Made by a program: the position numbers and the translations under genes. The notes beneath the pieces were generated by a model, which was given only the letters and a program-made list of their open reading frames with translations, was not told the origin of the DNA and did no database searches. A stretch of 64,000 bases of DNA. Origin: Odobenus rosmarus divergens. Lineage: Eukaryota; Chordata; Mammalia; Carnivora; Odobenidae. The DNA lies in NCBI RefSeq assembly GCF_000321225.1, contig NW_004451512.1, positions 577,482-641,481 of the forward strand. Direction: 5' to 3'. Within the stretch, counting starts at the first letter, position 1. Each line of letters opens with the position of its first letter. Positions 33,764 to 45,429 of this stretch are shown here, piece after piece.

Positions 33764-34489
33764 CTCCAGGCAATTTCTGATCAGTTTCCTGTCACCACAG
33801 ATCAGATTTCATTTTCTAGAATTTTATGTAAATGGAATATAATATATATTCTTTTTTTTATTGGCATCTTTCACTCTGCAGAACAATTTTAAGATTCATC
33901 CATGGTGTTGCAACTATTAGTAGTTTGTTGCTTTTTATTGCTAAGTAGTATTCCATTGAATGGATAAACTACATTATTTACTCATTCACCTACTTATGGG
34001 TATTTGGGTTATGTCCAGTTTTTGGCTAATACCCATAAAGCTGCCATGAACATTCATGTACCAGTATTTGTGTGAACATATCTGGCTGGTTTCTTCAAAA
34101 GCTAAACATACACTTAGCATAAAACTCAAATCATTCCACTCCTAGGTAATACCATTTTGTAGCTGTACAATACTTTTTTGGGTAGATGTTTCATAGTTTA
34201 TAGGACAGTTCCCTACTGAGGGACACTAAAGTTGTTTTTAGTTTTTTACATAGTAAACATATAATCTTGGGTATATGTCATTTGGCATTTCTGCCAGTGC
34301 ATATTTAGGGCATATTCCTAGAAATGGGATTTTTACCAAAGTTTTTCCAGTAAAGGAGGGGCTAATAGGCAGAGAAATCATCCAGTTCTGTACATTTTCT
34401 GCATTCTGGAAACTTATCAGAGTAGAGTCTAAAGGTGAGCCAAAAATATCTGAAATTGCAGCCAACCCCAACCCCCTCCTGGCTCAAAC

Positions 34490-34735
34490 AATGACAAGTT
34501 CAAAGAGAGATGCACTTTAAATTCAAGGTCCCAAGAGGTTAAAAGCAAAAGGATGGAAAAATATTATGCAAACAGTGATCGCAAGAAATGTAATGTGACT
34601 ATATTAATATCAGAGTAGAATTTAAGACAAGAAGTATTACTAGAGATAAAGAAGGATACTTCATAATGCTAAGAAGGTTAGTTTACCAAAAAGACATAAT
34701 CCTAAATGTGCATGCATGCACCTAGTAACGGAATT
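34490..34735 (+). mobile_element. L1 ORF2 fragment, sense
   Basis: Matches an internal L1 ORF2 stretch: 'aaaggatggaaaaatattatgc', 'gtgactatattaatatcagag', 'attactagagataaagaagg', 'gcatgcacctagtaac'. Frame is lost. Confidence 0.7.
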
Positions 34736-34769
34736 TTTTCCTTAATCATATACTCAATTTCCATAAGCA

Positions 34770-35160
34770 ACTGAATATTGCTATATTTTATAAAATCTTT
34801 TTTCATTGTTCTGTCTATTCATGGGCAAATACCATCCTGTTTTTATTAAGGCTTAGAGAAGCTTTGCGATGTGCTTTTAATATCTGGTAGATTTAGGCCC
34901 TCAATCTGGCCTCACTGCTCTTCTCAGTTTTTCTAGCTACTATTACTTTTTTCCCTTGAAGTGGACTGTATAATCAATTTATCTAGCTCCATAAAAAAAG
35001 TCTGATGGTATTTTTTATTGTGTTACATTAAATCTATAAACTAACTTAGGAAGAAAAAAATCTTTATGATGTAGAGCCTTCCTGCTCAAGAACATATATT
35101 TTTTCATTGATTCAAGTCTATTTGGCTTATTGATTTTTACCTTACAGAATAAAGCTACAG
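34770..35160 (-). mobile_element. L1 ORF2 fragment, antisense
   Basis: Antisense ORF2 motifs: 'caaataccatcctgttttta', 'gatttaggccctcaatctgg', 'gtctgatggtattttttattg', 'acattaaatctataaactaac'. It stands head-to-head with the sense fragment just upstream. Confidence 0.65.
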
Positions 35161-35675
35161 ATAAATTATGGCAGACATCGTAATAGTTATAAAACAGGAA
35201 TGTTATCAGTTTTGGAAATGCAAAAGAAAAAGCATAGCTGATTGTAGTTGAGGGGCAGGAAGTGAGGAGAAGCAGTGTAGGGCTTTTATTATCCTTAATG
35301 AAGTAAGAAATCCAGAGTTGACAAAACAAGAAAGGGGGGTTTACATATTTTTACTGAAGTTAGAGATATTAAAACATAGTTATGTTACTATGTTGTGGGA
35401 AGGAAGAAGGGTCAAGAAGGTGTATAGAGCTAAAGCACTGTCCACCTTAATAGGACTTAACAGGGAATGTCTAACAACAGTAATCCAGTGATTTGGAGGA
35501 CCATTGGAATATGTTTAATGGATAATTATGGAAAGTAGGATGCCCTAAACAATTTGCACTCTGTCCTCAAACTTGGGTTGCTGCTCTCCTTTTATCAGGC
35601 GGATACCTACAGACCCAACTCTATTTTGGAGGTTTTCCCCCTGCACAGCAAAGACACAGAAAGTTGCTCACCATT
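35161..35675. other. No gene seen
   Basis: Unique-looking sequence between the L1 block and the tandem duplication. Confidence 0.5.
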
Positions 35676-35959
35676 TCATAAGCAATAATCCCAACCCTTA
35701 GCGGGAACATGCCACACCAAGGCTGGAGAAAGAAGAACTAGATTGGTGCTGTCTTTTTATGTTTTCCATCTGATCCCTGTGCCCCAAGAGGGACTTTTCT
35801 TTTTATTAAAATTTAGGTCATAAGCAATAATCCCAACCCTTAGCGGGAACATGCCACACCAAGGCTGGAGAAAGAAGAACTAGATTGGTGCTGTCTTTTT
35901 ATGTTTTCCATCTGATCCCTGTGCCCCAAGAGGGACTTTTCTTTTTATTAAAATTTAGG
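35676..35959. repeat. Perfect 142-bp tandem duplication
   Basis: Two directly adjoining copies, 35676-35817 and 35818-35959, with no difference that I can find. Each starts 'tcataagcaataatccc' and ends 'attaaaatttagg'. The unit is not a repeat family I know and is mid-GC, non-coding. Either a very recent duplication or an assembly join error. Confidence 0.97.
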
Positions 35960-37615
35960 GGTTAGTTGATTTGATTACTCATGCATACTAGGGAACAGTA
36001 AGTAGGCTATAAATTACTGAAGTTGGTTGGCTGAATTCAGTTTACAATCACAGGCAGTGATCTGGGGAAGAAGGTGATGGAATAAGGATGAGGCTCCCCT
36101 AGTTAGGGCCTTGAAAAGCCTCAGGCTCCATCAACAACCATCCTCAAATCCTTCCATGATTTCTCAGCAAAGCTGCTCTCCACTCCCATCTGCTCCCCTC
36201 TGGCCAACTGTTGCTCTTTTGTGCCTTTTATTTTTAGTCTTTATGGCTCTCCATTTATTCATTTAGATAAGAATGTGTGAATGGATGGGTAAAGGGTGGG
36301 ACTGGGGAACATGAAACACAGTACGTAGTCTTATTGGATAAGTCTCCAGTCTTATTGTCATTTCCCTCCTTTCTCTCCCAAGCCAATTTCCAAGTTTTAG
36401 ATCAACCATGAGAAGTATGATTATTAAGTAGGCTGGATTCTCAGGTCTGCTGACTATCACGTCTCCTGTGGTGAGCCTACGAGATAAAGAATTATAATCT
36501 GAGGCATCCTTGGTGACTATGGAATAAAAGCAAAGAAAGCTGGAGAGTGCAGGAGGAGAGACCTCTTTCATGAACAGGGGAAAACTTTGCAGTGACAAAC
36601 CCCCTGGCCCCCCATGGAGCACCTGAGGTGTTAGCTCTCTAGGGAAGTTGTCCATCAAAGGCTAATTAAATAAAACAGTGGTAATTTCCTATGGAGGCTG
36701 GCCAAGGCCAAAGTAATAAAATGATACATTTTGCATTTCCACCCCAACCACGACCCAGGAGAGTGTAGACACAGTCAGTATAAGGACAATCAGGTCTCAA
36801 ATCCTCCATTCCCAAATCCTATGTGATGGAAAACACCCCCAGATGTGGCTTTCCTGATACTTGCCATTGGGGATTACCATATACTTACTCTGGGAAAATA
36901 AATTATGTTTGTGAACATTAGCCTGTAACAAGGAAGCTGTTGGTCTGAGCACCGGGACAATTACTAAAGACAAGATGATGTAAGGTGACTCAGGTAGGCA
37001 AGGAAGAGAGAAAGGCCAGCAAGAAGAAAGAAGTTTTGTGTCTGAGAGGGAACTGTGACAGAGGGAGTTAGACACATATTTTCCTTTGTCCCAAGGCTTT
37101 CCCTGTCCTGTCTTGCCCGTCATAGGCGCAGAGGATTCCCCTCAAAGCCACATGCAGGAAGAACCCCACTCCCCCCGAACACTGGGTGCATAGTTAGGTG
37201 TTTCCCTCCCTCTAACCTCCTACTTCACCTGCCAGCTAACTGTGGAGTTGGAGCCTCTGCTCAACTCTTACCCACTTGTGAGAGGAAGGAAGTGCTGTCA
37301 TGCTACCTCCATTTTCTTGTGTCTCTGAGGCAGCACGGCCCAAGGAGTTGTGGAGTTGGCTAATCTTTAATCCATGTCCACTCAGATGAAGTCCACATCT
37401 TCTCTGAAGAACAGACACCTTCCCAGGACCACTGACTGCCAAGTATCTGTGGTGCCTGGAAGCCCAGCAGGGCCGCCCTGACAAGCTTCCCTGGCATACT
37501 GCCCTCATGCACCTTCTCTCATTCAACCCCAGCAACCTTTCCTGCAGCTCTGTTTCACACACTTGCTCTCCCTACGCACATATTTTCTATTGCTGGGTGC
37601 CAACATCTCCTATAT
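35960..37615. other. No gene seen
   Basis: About 1.6 kb of unique-looking intergenic DNA; the open frames at 36263-36658 and 37055-37562 overlap on both strands and show no domain. Confidence 0.5.
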
Positions 37616-37619
37616 TCAA

Positions 37620-38045
37620 TAATTCAGCCAACATTTGTTTGTACTGTGGGTTTATTCTCTAGCTGAATGGAGATAAAAAAAAAATCTAGTAACAGAATTA
37701 ACTAATACAAACATCAGGCCAAAAGGAGTAGAGTGGAAATATAAATTAAACCCTATGGGAGACCAAGAGAAAAGATGATTAATTACAGCAAAGTGATTCA
37801 GGAAATGCTTCATGGAAATTGTATCTGCGCTGGGCCTCAGTGGGCAGGTTTCAACAGGCAAAAGAGGAAAAGGTATTCCAGAGGGCAAAAGCAGTGTAAA
37901 ACAAGGGCAAAGCTGGAAAAGGTTAGGGTAGGTGGAGTTCTGATCACTGGGGGCCTTGAATGCTGTGCTCAGGAATTTGGACTGCATTCTGTAATCAGTG
38001 GGGAACCAGTCCAAGCTTTTACACAGTACCAGATCTGACAACAGT
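37620..38045 (-). mobile_element. L2 LINE 3' relic, reverse
   Basis: Reverse L2: 'attcagccaacatttgtttg' start, then 'gcttcatggaaattgtatctg', 'aggtattccagagggcaaaag', 'gccttgaatgctgtgctcagg', 'ggggaaccagtcc'. A long but diverged copy. Confidence 0.75.
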
Positions 38046-38049
38046 GACT

Positions 38050-38150
38050 GTCTGTAGAGTACTCACTGTGATCCAGGCATCCTGCTAAACACTTCGCAGG
38101 CATTCACTTACTTCACCTTTGTGATGACCCCTTGAGGATGGTGAACTGAG
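38050..38150 (-). mobile_element. MIR fragment, reverse
   Basis: 'agtactcactgtgatccagg', 'atcctgctaaacacttcgc', 'gtgatgaccccttgagg' fit the 3' part of MIR read in reverse. Confidence 0.55.
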
Positions 38151-38604
38151 ACAGCAGTTTGGGGATGGGTCAGAGGCAGAATGTCTGGGGGAGAGGCGGT
38201 AGGAGAGGACATGATTTCAGGGCGCTAGGGCTCAGGGATAAGGGCCTGAACCAGAGTCTACTGGCAGCAGCAATGAGAATTGGCATTAGAATTCTGAGAG
38301 AGTAGAATCAGAATGGCTAATGGCGGCCAATTAGCTCCTGGAGTCAAGGGTGCCAGTGACTAGGAGATCCAGAAGGAAAACAATGCTAAACGAAGTCAGC
38401 AGTCTTGGGACCTAGCTCCCTAAGCCCCCCACCAAACTCCCATTCTCAGGAGAATGAGGCACTTTCCCATCAGCCAATTATGAGACTTGAAGGTTCGGGA
38501 GAGTTATAGCAATGAGGGCTCTTCCAGCTGGTCCAGGTGGAAGACCAGCTGGGACTCAGAGGCGAATAAACTGAGAGCAATAAAAACCCTCCCTATATGA
38601 ACTA
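38151..38604. other. No gene seen
   Basis: Intergenic, no recognised repeat. Confidence 0.45.
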
Positions 38605-38759
38605 TGAGCTACATGGCAGGTGCTGTGCTGGGCATTTCACAGACCTCATGTCATTTAATATTCAAAATATTACGGTACTGCTTTACTATAATGAAACTGA
38701 GATTCAGAGAGATTAGGTAACCGACCTGAGCTCACACAGCTACTAAGGGGCAGCACTGA

Positions 38760-38760
<1 letters not shown>
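38605..38760 (-). mobile_element. MIR SINE relic, reverse
   Basis: 'ggcaggtgctgtgctgggc', 'ctcatgtcatttaatattc', 'tgaaactgagattcagagag', 'gagctcacacagctactaa'. Confidence 0.75.
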
Positions 38761-38794
<34 letters not shown>

Positions 38795-38815
38795 CCGCGC
38801 ACGTGCACGCGCAAC
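38761..38815. repeat. (CA)n run continuing into CG-rich alternating DNA
   Basis: About 16 CA units (38761-38793) lead into 'cgcgcacgtgcacgcgc'. The alternating purine-pyrimidine order extends over nearly 50 bases. It directly abuts the end of a reverse MIR. Confidence 0.95.
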
Positions 38816-38924
38816 GTCAATGCTTCTGACCAGTGCATGAAACTGTCTACAGGGAAGATGACTTCTCACAAAGCCATGTGTGGCTCAAGCTGTGTTCATT
38901 CTCACATCTGTTCATTTAGATACT

Positions 38925-39330
38925 AGTCCATTCATTCATTTATTCATATACTGTACAATTACTGATCATCTACTATGTGGCAGGCACTGTGCCAGGTATT
39001 TAGGATAACGAACTACTAAGATGCCATCTCTGCCCTCAATGAGAACCGTCTAGAAGGGGGGCAGACAAGCGAACAGAGGAAAGCAGCTAACCTGGCTTGT
39101 GAGAGTGAAGAGGAAACTGAAGAAGACTTTCAGAGGTGACACCTGGGCTCAGTCGGGAAGGAGCAGAGGATGGCGAGGCTACAGTGAGGAAGTGAGGAGA
39201 GAGCAATGTTCCTGCCAGTAGGGCTGCAGCAAATGCACAGGCCAGCCTGAGAAATGATGAACTCTGTACTGAAGGCGAGAAGCAACTTGGGTTGTCAACG
39301 GCAGAGATGGGAGGCAGAGGAGGCAGGAGG
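38925..39330 (-). mobile_element. L2 LINE 3' relic, reverse
   Basis: Starts with 'attcattcatttattcatat', 'ctactatgtggcaggcactg', 'tgccctcaatgagaaccgtc', and continues with 'ggtgacacctgggctcagtc', all reverse L2. Confidence 0.75.
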
Positions 39331-39949
39331 CTGGAGTGGGGGCAAGAGAATGTACCATTCTGAGTCAGGGGGATTGAATTTCCCCCTGCAAGCCACGGGC
39401 AGCCACTGAAGGGCAGACTTAGATCGAATAAAGCTCCCTCAGGCTGCAGTGGGAAAGAGACAGGAGGCCAGGAGGCAAGAAAGGAGGCTGCTGCAATGGT
39501 ATAGGTGTGGGATGACAGAGATGCTGAGCAGAGGGAAGAAGATCTGAAAAATGTTCACAGATAACACAGGGGCTCCTACTAAGTGATCCTGGATGGCAGC
39601 AAAGGGCTGAGGCCCCCTGAGGATGACTCATGTCCTCAGATGCCTCCACCGGCAGGTCCGCTCTCAATGGCCTTGTGTAGGTAGTGTGGGCACCAGTCAA
39701 TCCTTATGCTCAGTGAAGACAGTCTATTTGGATGCCTGTGGGTCCCAAGCCACTGCTTTTGTGGGGTGTTAAGTCCCTATGGAGTGAGGCTTCAGTCCTG
39801 GGGCCACTAGCCAAGGAAGGGCATACCCCTCTCCCCATGTGGGGAAAGGATAGTTCAGGAAGTCTAGGTCTCTCAAACCCTGCATGTTCCCAAGAAAGAC
39901 CTGACTTCAGGAATGGCCCTTGGCAAGCTCCTGGGGGATGAGCTCTGAG
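39331..39949. other. No gene seen
   Basis: Intergenic; possibly a further diverged L2 at the start. No coding sequence is supported. Confidence 0.45.
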
Positions 39950-40452
39950 TCTCTGGAATATTCTGCCTGATAAGAGTGTTTTTGTATGCCTAAAGCCTTG
40001 GGCCTTATGGTACCGGTTTGATGAGATAGTTTATGCTAACATAAATAACATAACATTTGTGGTGAGCACCTGTTTTGCTCTGGGGGCTGAGGTCTGAGTT
40101 GCTGAGGTCAGCCACACAGCATAGCATGCCTGCGTGACAGATCCCCCCAATAAAAACCCTGGACACTAAGGCTTGGGTGAACTTCCTTGGCTGGCAACCC
40201 TTTGCATGTGTTCTCACACACTGCCACCAGAAGAATTAAGCATATCCCCATCAGGTCTACTGGGAAGGGACACCTGGAAGTTTGCACCTGGTTTCTCCTG
40301 GACTTTGCCCCATATGCCTTTTTCCTTTGCTGATTTTAATCTATATCCTTTTACTGTAATAAACCCTAACCATCAGTAAAACAGCTTTCTTGAATCCTGT
40401 GAGTTCCTCTAACAAATTGCAGAGACTGACGGTGGTATTGGGTACCCCAACA
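39950..40452 (+). mobile_element. Solo LTR of an old endogenous retrovirus-like element
   Basis: Recognised by sequence as a mammalian ERV-type LTR: 'tgcctgataagagtgtttttg', 'ccttgggccttatggtacc', 'caataaaaaccctggacact', 'gacactaaggcttgggtga', 'ctggactttgccccatatgc', AATAAA in 'ctgtaataaaccctaacc', ending near 'gtaccccaaca'. No internal retroviral genes flank it, so it is a solo LTR. The left edge and the exact family are uncertain. Confidence 0.6.
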
Positions 40453-41490
40453 CACTCTACCCTGGGGTGACAGCAGAAGAGACAGCTGGGAAAAGCACAC
40501 AGCCCAAACCCGGTATTTCACCCCAGAGTAGGCAACTTTAGAGTCAGGTCCTGCAAAAACAAGCTAAATGGGACATTTCGTGTACTGCACAGAGTGGGCA
40601 AGAATGCCTGAAACACGGGGAGGGTATTTTCCAGCTTCTCTGCAATCCAAGTTCACCCTGCTGTTCTCCCTGTGGCCTCTAGGAGCTTGCTTTGATTCTG
40701 ACCTCTATTACACAACAAAACACTTCACCTTTTCGTTTTCAGCCTTGGCAAAAAGCCTAATTTCCTCCCTCCACCCTTCCAGTTTGTTTCTTTTGCCAGA
40801 TAGTTGTGTCAAAATTGGACCCATAACTGCAGGCAATTTCCAGATTCTGTAAAACAGAATTTGCCCTGAACAACAGATGTGAGAATCTACAGTATGCCCT
40901 AGAAATGTAATACATCACTGTGGTGTAAATTTATAGGTTATTTGAATAACGTGCTGTGATACAACAGGGAAATTAAGTTTCTCAGCAATGGGTATGATCT
41001 AGAGCCAGGAAATCTAAGGTTCAATTTTATGTGACTAGAAGTTATTTGTGTGCAATCTTCCCCTTCACTTTACCACTTGGTCAGTTTGTTTACAGAACAT
41101 GAGATATCACTAATGAGTGGTATCCACCTCCTCTTCACATTTATCCAAAGAAGGATATAGATTAACAGGTATTTCTGCTCAGCTTGGAGTCCAAGCCCAT
41201 TCTTGGTATCAACTCGAAGCCTAGGCACTAGGAACTTTTTACGAAGTTCAGTTAAACAAATGACTTTTCGGAACACATCCTTGTACATATTTGTAAAGCC
41301 ACTCTGAGTCTCTCCATGCCCTGCCACGTCCTGGTTTTGCTTTCTCTTCATTATCTCCTACTCTCCAGTACACTGGGGTCCTCAGTTAAGCACCTACATC
41401 AGTGGCAAGCAAGACAGGAGATTCTTCACCTGTTTATGACCTTGTATGAGGCAGGGCTCCATGTGGAAAACAGAAATCTGGGTATTGTAA
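40453..41490. other. No gene seen
   Basis: Unique-looking intergenic DNA. The minus open frame at 41070-41351 (93 codons) has no domain I recognise and is not called. Confidence 0.5.
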
Positions 41491-41503
41491 GCAGAAAGGA
41501 ATT

Positions 41504-41664
41504 TTTTTAAAAGATTTTATTTATTTATTTATTTGACAGAGAGACAGAGGGCACAAGCAGGGGGAGCGGGAGAGGGAGAAGCAGACTCCCCGCTGAGCAG
41601 GGAGCCTGACGTGGGGCTCGATCCGAAGGCAGACACTTAACTGATTGAGCCACCCAGGTGCCCC
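41504..41664 (-). mobile_element. CAN SINE, reverse, internally deleted
   Basis: Flanked by 'gcagaaaggaatt' at 41491-41503 and 41665-41677. The stretch between 'ggctcgatcc' and 'gaaggcagac' is missing the usual 30 or so bases around the B box and following segment, so it is shorter than its neighbours. It inserted as such or was deleted later. Confidence 0.93.
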
Positions 41665-41677
41665 GCAGAAAGGAATT

Positions 41678-43012
41678 CAATACAGGAAATGAGGTGGTAG
41701 CAAGTTACTGAAAGGGCTGGAGATGTGCATTCTAGGCTGGGTTCCAGAAAGCCATCACTAGAGCTGTAGAGTTAAGTCTGCACTGCCATGCCTGCTAACC
41801 AAGGATCCACATCCTCTGCTACCTCCTCCACAACCACCTCCATACACCAGGAAGCTAGAGACTGACACTGCCGCAGGACTCCCCTCTGTCCTTGACCTTG
41901 CTCAGCAACGACAACCAATGGAGGAAGAAGACAGCCCCGCCCTCACAATTCAAATCCTGCTCCTGCATTGTAAGTGTATGCAAGACCCTAGCCGTGAGGG
42001 AAGCTTGGGAACTTTCCAGCATTCTCAGTACAGGAAACATACTAGGAGATGAGGGTGGGGGCTGAGTCAGGAGATATGGGGTACCCATGCAGGCCATTAA
42101 GGTCCCTTCAGGATCTAACATTCCATGTATGACCAGGATCCTGAATGGTAAAAGACAACCATCTCCAGAGAAGGACATAAAAGAGGAAAGTATGCCTTCT
42201 GCTTCCATCTCCCTTTCCATTGCCTTTTGTTTAGAAAGCAGTTATTTCCAACTTGTCCTGCCCTCTTAGCTGGTATCTCTTCTGACTACTTTCAGTCTAG
42301 CCCCCTGTTCCAAAGAGTGGACACTGACTCCAAGTCTAAGGTTGGAAGGGATCCTGGAGACAACCCTTTATTTAAAGGACAAAAGCTAGAACTTGAGAGT
42401 TTCCATAACTCTCCAACTTTATCACTTGGGTTTTCTACTACTTTCATCAAAATATTTAAAGCAACTCAGGGATGGCAGAGATGCCGTAGCTTTTTGCTTT
42501 CCAATTCAGTAAAGGTTAAAATGTCCTAGCCTTTCCTGTCAGGTATGAATCTCTTAATTTTGGATTCAAGTGGCCCCCAAAAGGGCCCCGGTTAACTGGA
42601 CCTTAGGGGGACTGTCCTTAACTCTGACATAGGGAATATAGGGATTATTCAGAAAGAGTATTTTAGCCAGAGAGATTTTCATTTGTTTCATTTGTTGTTC
42701 TGTATATTTCTGTTCTCTGTTTCCTAAAACAATATGAGGTATGAAAAGCAGAGTTTAAAAAACAACATAAAAGGGAATATGGTACTCCAGGGTGGGGCTG
42801 GGAGGCAGAGATTTGGCTAGTAAAAGAGAGACACATTTGGGACCTCTGATTTTGAAGATGCCAGAACTATTCCTTGAATAACTCTGAAGAAAGAGTCCAA
42901 AATTTTAAGAGTGGAATTTTAGGAATTTAGTTGCAAGACATTATACTTAAGAGTCTGAGAGCTTGTACCACTGAACGTGATAACTGGTGAATAGACAAAA
43001 GATTGTTTTAAG
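41678..43012. other. No gene seen
   Basis: Intergenic. The start may be a decayed MER-type repeat but I cannot name it. Open frames on both strands at 41855-42529 show no domain. Confidence 0.45.
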
Positions 43013-43170
43013 TCAGCATTTCTCAACCTCAGCACTACTGACATTTTGGACCAGATAATACTTTGCTGTGGGGCTGTCCTGTGCCTGGTAGACGGGTTAG
43101 TGGTGTCCCCAGCCTATATAGTCTTCAGAGGCAAGTAGCAACTCCACAGTCCTGATCACCAAAAATGTTA
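43013..43170 (+). mobile_element. hAT-type DNA transposon relic (MER20-like)
   Basis: 'catttctcaacctcagcac', 'actgacattttggaccagat', 'gtggggctgtcctgtgcc', 'aactccacagtcctgatcac', 'aaaaatgtta' follow the MER20 order. Short, non-autonomous, ancient. MER20 is known to have been recruited as regulatory DNA in some mammals; nothing here shows that. Confidence 0.75.
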
Positions 43171-43535
43171 CAATAGGTTACAACAGACTGTTCAAGTTAA
43201 CATCATCTGAACCCAGTGGTTAATCCTAACATCTTGAAAAGTCAAACAATCCATCATATGTTCCTCCCAATGTGATGGAGTAGAAAGCACACAGCACCAC
43301 TCATGGAGTACTACTGGGAAAGGAAAAAAAAAAAAGTACTAAATCTAATTAAGTCTCTAAATTTTAACTACCCAATAACAGGAAATACATGGGGTTAAAG
43401 GAACAGGTTAAATGACACCAAGACAATGCACTCAGACAAATTCAGAATGAAGGAAAGACAGGGAAAATAATCTAGTTTCTTCAACAAATAAATGGGATGA
43501 AACAGCAAAATAATAATAACTATTAATAAGAGCTG
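43171..43535. other. No gene seen
   Basis: AT-rich intergenic DNA with an A-run at about 43326-43336. Confidence 0.45.
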
Positions 43536-43539
43536 TTAG

Positions 43540-43860
43540 AGATTAAGGGAAATTTAAGATACAAACCAACCAAATGTAATTTTGTAGATCTGATGTAGAT
43601 CTTGATTCAAACCAACCAAACATAAAAAAGGATTTTTTGGAGAAAATTATCTGAAATTAAACATGAACTAGATATTAGATGATATTAAAGAATTATCAAC
43701 TTTATGAGAATAATAATGGTATTGTGGTCGGTAGTCTTAAAAGAGTCCTTATGTTAGAGATAGACAAGGAAGCATTCACAAATTAAATGATGATATTTGA
43801 GTTGGCTAAAATATTCCAGATATATTCATATATTACTTGTATAATTAAAATGTAAATGAA
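43540..43860 (+). mobile_element. Probable old L1 3' UTR-like relic
   Basis: 'catgaactagatattagatg', 'atattaaagaattatcaac', 'taatggtattgtggtcggta', 'aaatattccagatatattc' resemble an old LINE-type 3' end. A direct repeat 'caaaccaaccaaa' occurs twice at about 43563 and 43607. Confidence 0.45.
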
Positions 43861-44059
43861 AAGTAAAAGAAAAAATAAAGTGCAGAGATCAGGTCTTTCT
43901 TCTTCACCATTAACATACAAGAGGGACCTCATTTAATCTAAGGAGTTGGGTAGACGGCAAGTCTATAGAAACCATGTTCCAATGATATAGATTATTGCAG
44001 AAGAGGTATTCTGAAGAGGAAAGAGAGAAGCCAGTAAGATGTGTTCCAAGACCTTGCTA

Positions 44060-44216
44060 CTCAAAAAGTGGTCTATGACCCAGTAGCACCAGCATTTCTT
44101 GGGTTTTATAAATGTAAAATCTCAAGCCCACCTCAGACTCACTGAATCAGAAACAGCATTTTAACAAGATACCCAGGTGATTCATTTGCACATTAAAGTT
44201 TGAGACTCACTGCTCT
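44060..44216 (+). mobile_element. hAT-type DNA transposon relic (MER5-like)
   Basis: 'actcaaaaagtggtctatgac', 'tcactgaatcagaaacagc', 'atacccaggtgattcattt', 'aaagtttgagactcactgct' follow the MER5-like order with near-inverted ends. Confidence 0.75.
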
Positions 44217-45185
44217 AAGTCCATGCTCATCTTTTAATAAAATTGTTTCATTATCTACCGCTGAAAGCTCCTTGTGACCAAATCTAAGATTTCATGCAGG
44301 ATCCCCTGGGAGCAAAGATTTGTGTATTAATCTGTTGCAACACCTACACTGGTTCCCTTACTAATGGCTGATCCACCATCTATTCCTGGCCCCAAGCCAC
44401 ACAACATCCTCCCTGCCATGCTTCCTAATTGGTAATCTGCCACCCATGACCTTGACCAGATGGTGTACTGCCTTGGGACCCCTGGCCTCGTCAGCTGATT
44501 CCACACTTAGGCAGAACCACATTACAAAGGGAGGTTAGAGCCTGGAGCATCCATAGAGATGGATGGGCCCCCAAAGATTGTGGCATGCAATTAAAGGGAA
44601 AGAACTCTATTAAGTATTTTTATGAGAGGCCAAGGCCCTTTACAGATAGGGGTCACCAGCCCTGCTATTAATCTAGTCTTGCTCTGTCCTCCAAATAGAA
44701 AATACTTTACATATGAAGAGATATGAGGAGGGCACAGGGGCAGATGTGGAGTGCTTCACACCCATTTGGATAAGTGGAACTCTCTTCTACCTTCTCTTTC
44801 CCCAAGATAGGAAGGAAGGTTTGTCTCCATAGTGTTATCTTTCCTTTTGGACAGAGCCAACTTGGGCGCAGTGTCTACGCCTTCTTTGTGATTAACTTTT
44901 GTTCATGCACATGGCTGTTTAATGAATATTGATTCTAGTGATTGCTTTGATTAATAGGGTCTGAGGAATTTCACACTTAATATCTGAATTGAGATGAGGC
45001 ATGTGGCATCATTTCAATTCTCAGGGAACTGGCAACTACATCACAGCCTCTTTTATGAGGTGTCTTAAAAGAAATCCTTTCCATGTTTCTGAATATTTGC
45101 CATCAGATAAGCCTGACATCTTCAAGTCTGACTCTTAGTTTTGTGTCAGCTGCCTGAGGGTGAAGAAAACAGACCTGAGCAGTGG
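44217..45185. other. No gene seen
   Basis: About 1 kb of unique-looking intergenic DNA. Confidence 0.5.
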
Positions 45186-45189
45186 GACT

Positions 45190-45420
45190 GTGTGGGGTGA
45201 GTGGTTTAGGATGTGGGCTCTGAAGACAAATTGCTTGGGTTTAAATCCCAATTTTGCTACTTACCACATCTATGACTCAGTTTCCTACATGTAAAATGGG
45301 GATGATAATGTCTTCTGTCTCACAATTTTGTTGTGAGGGTTATATGAGGTAATATATGTAAAGCACTCAGAACAGTGCCTGGAACAAAGTAAGTGTTCAT
45401 TAATGTCATTATTATCAACT
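45190..45420 (+). mobile_element. MIR SINE, well preserved
   Basis: 'ttaggatgtgggctctgaag', 'gcttgggtttaaatcccaat', 'catctatgactcagtttcc', 'aaaatggggatgataatg', 'cagtgcctggaacaaagta' span nearly the whole MIR. Confidence 0.85.
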
Positions 45421-45429
45421 ATGCAAATA

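Larger units (their letters stand above)
31010..34340 (-). mobile_element. Ancient L1 block hit by three SINEs
   Basis: A long mosaic of old L1 material. The first part (31010-32330) has 'gtcatcacccagcctcaatg', 'cttaagtctccttaatttg', 'agtttcttgcagtctggatt', 'gatgatcattaattcatta'. The later part (33000-34330) has reverse ORF2-end motifs: 'ttcatccatggtgttgcaac', 'ctaagtagtattccattga', 'aaagctgccatgaacattca', 'catattcctagaaatggga'. The latter reads as antisense L1; orientation of the first part is less sure. SINEs at 32338, 33158 and 33555 interrupt it. Confidence 0.7.
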
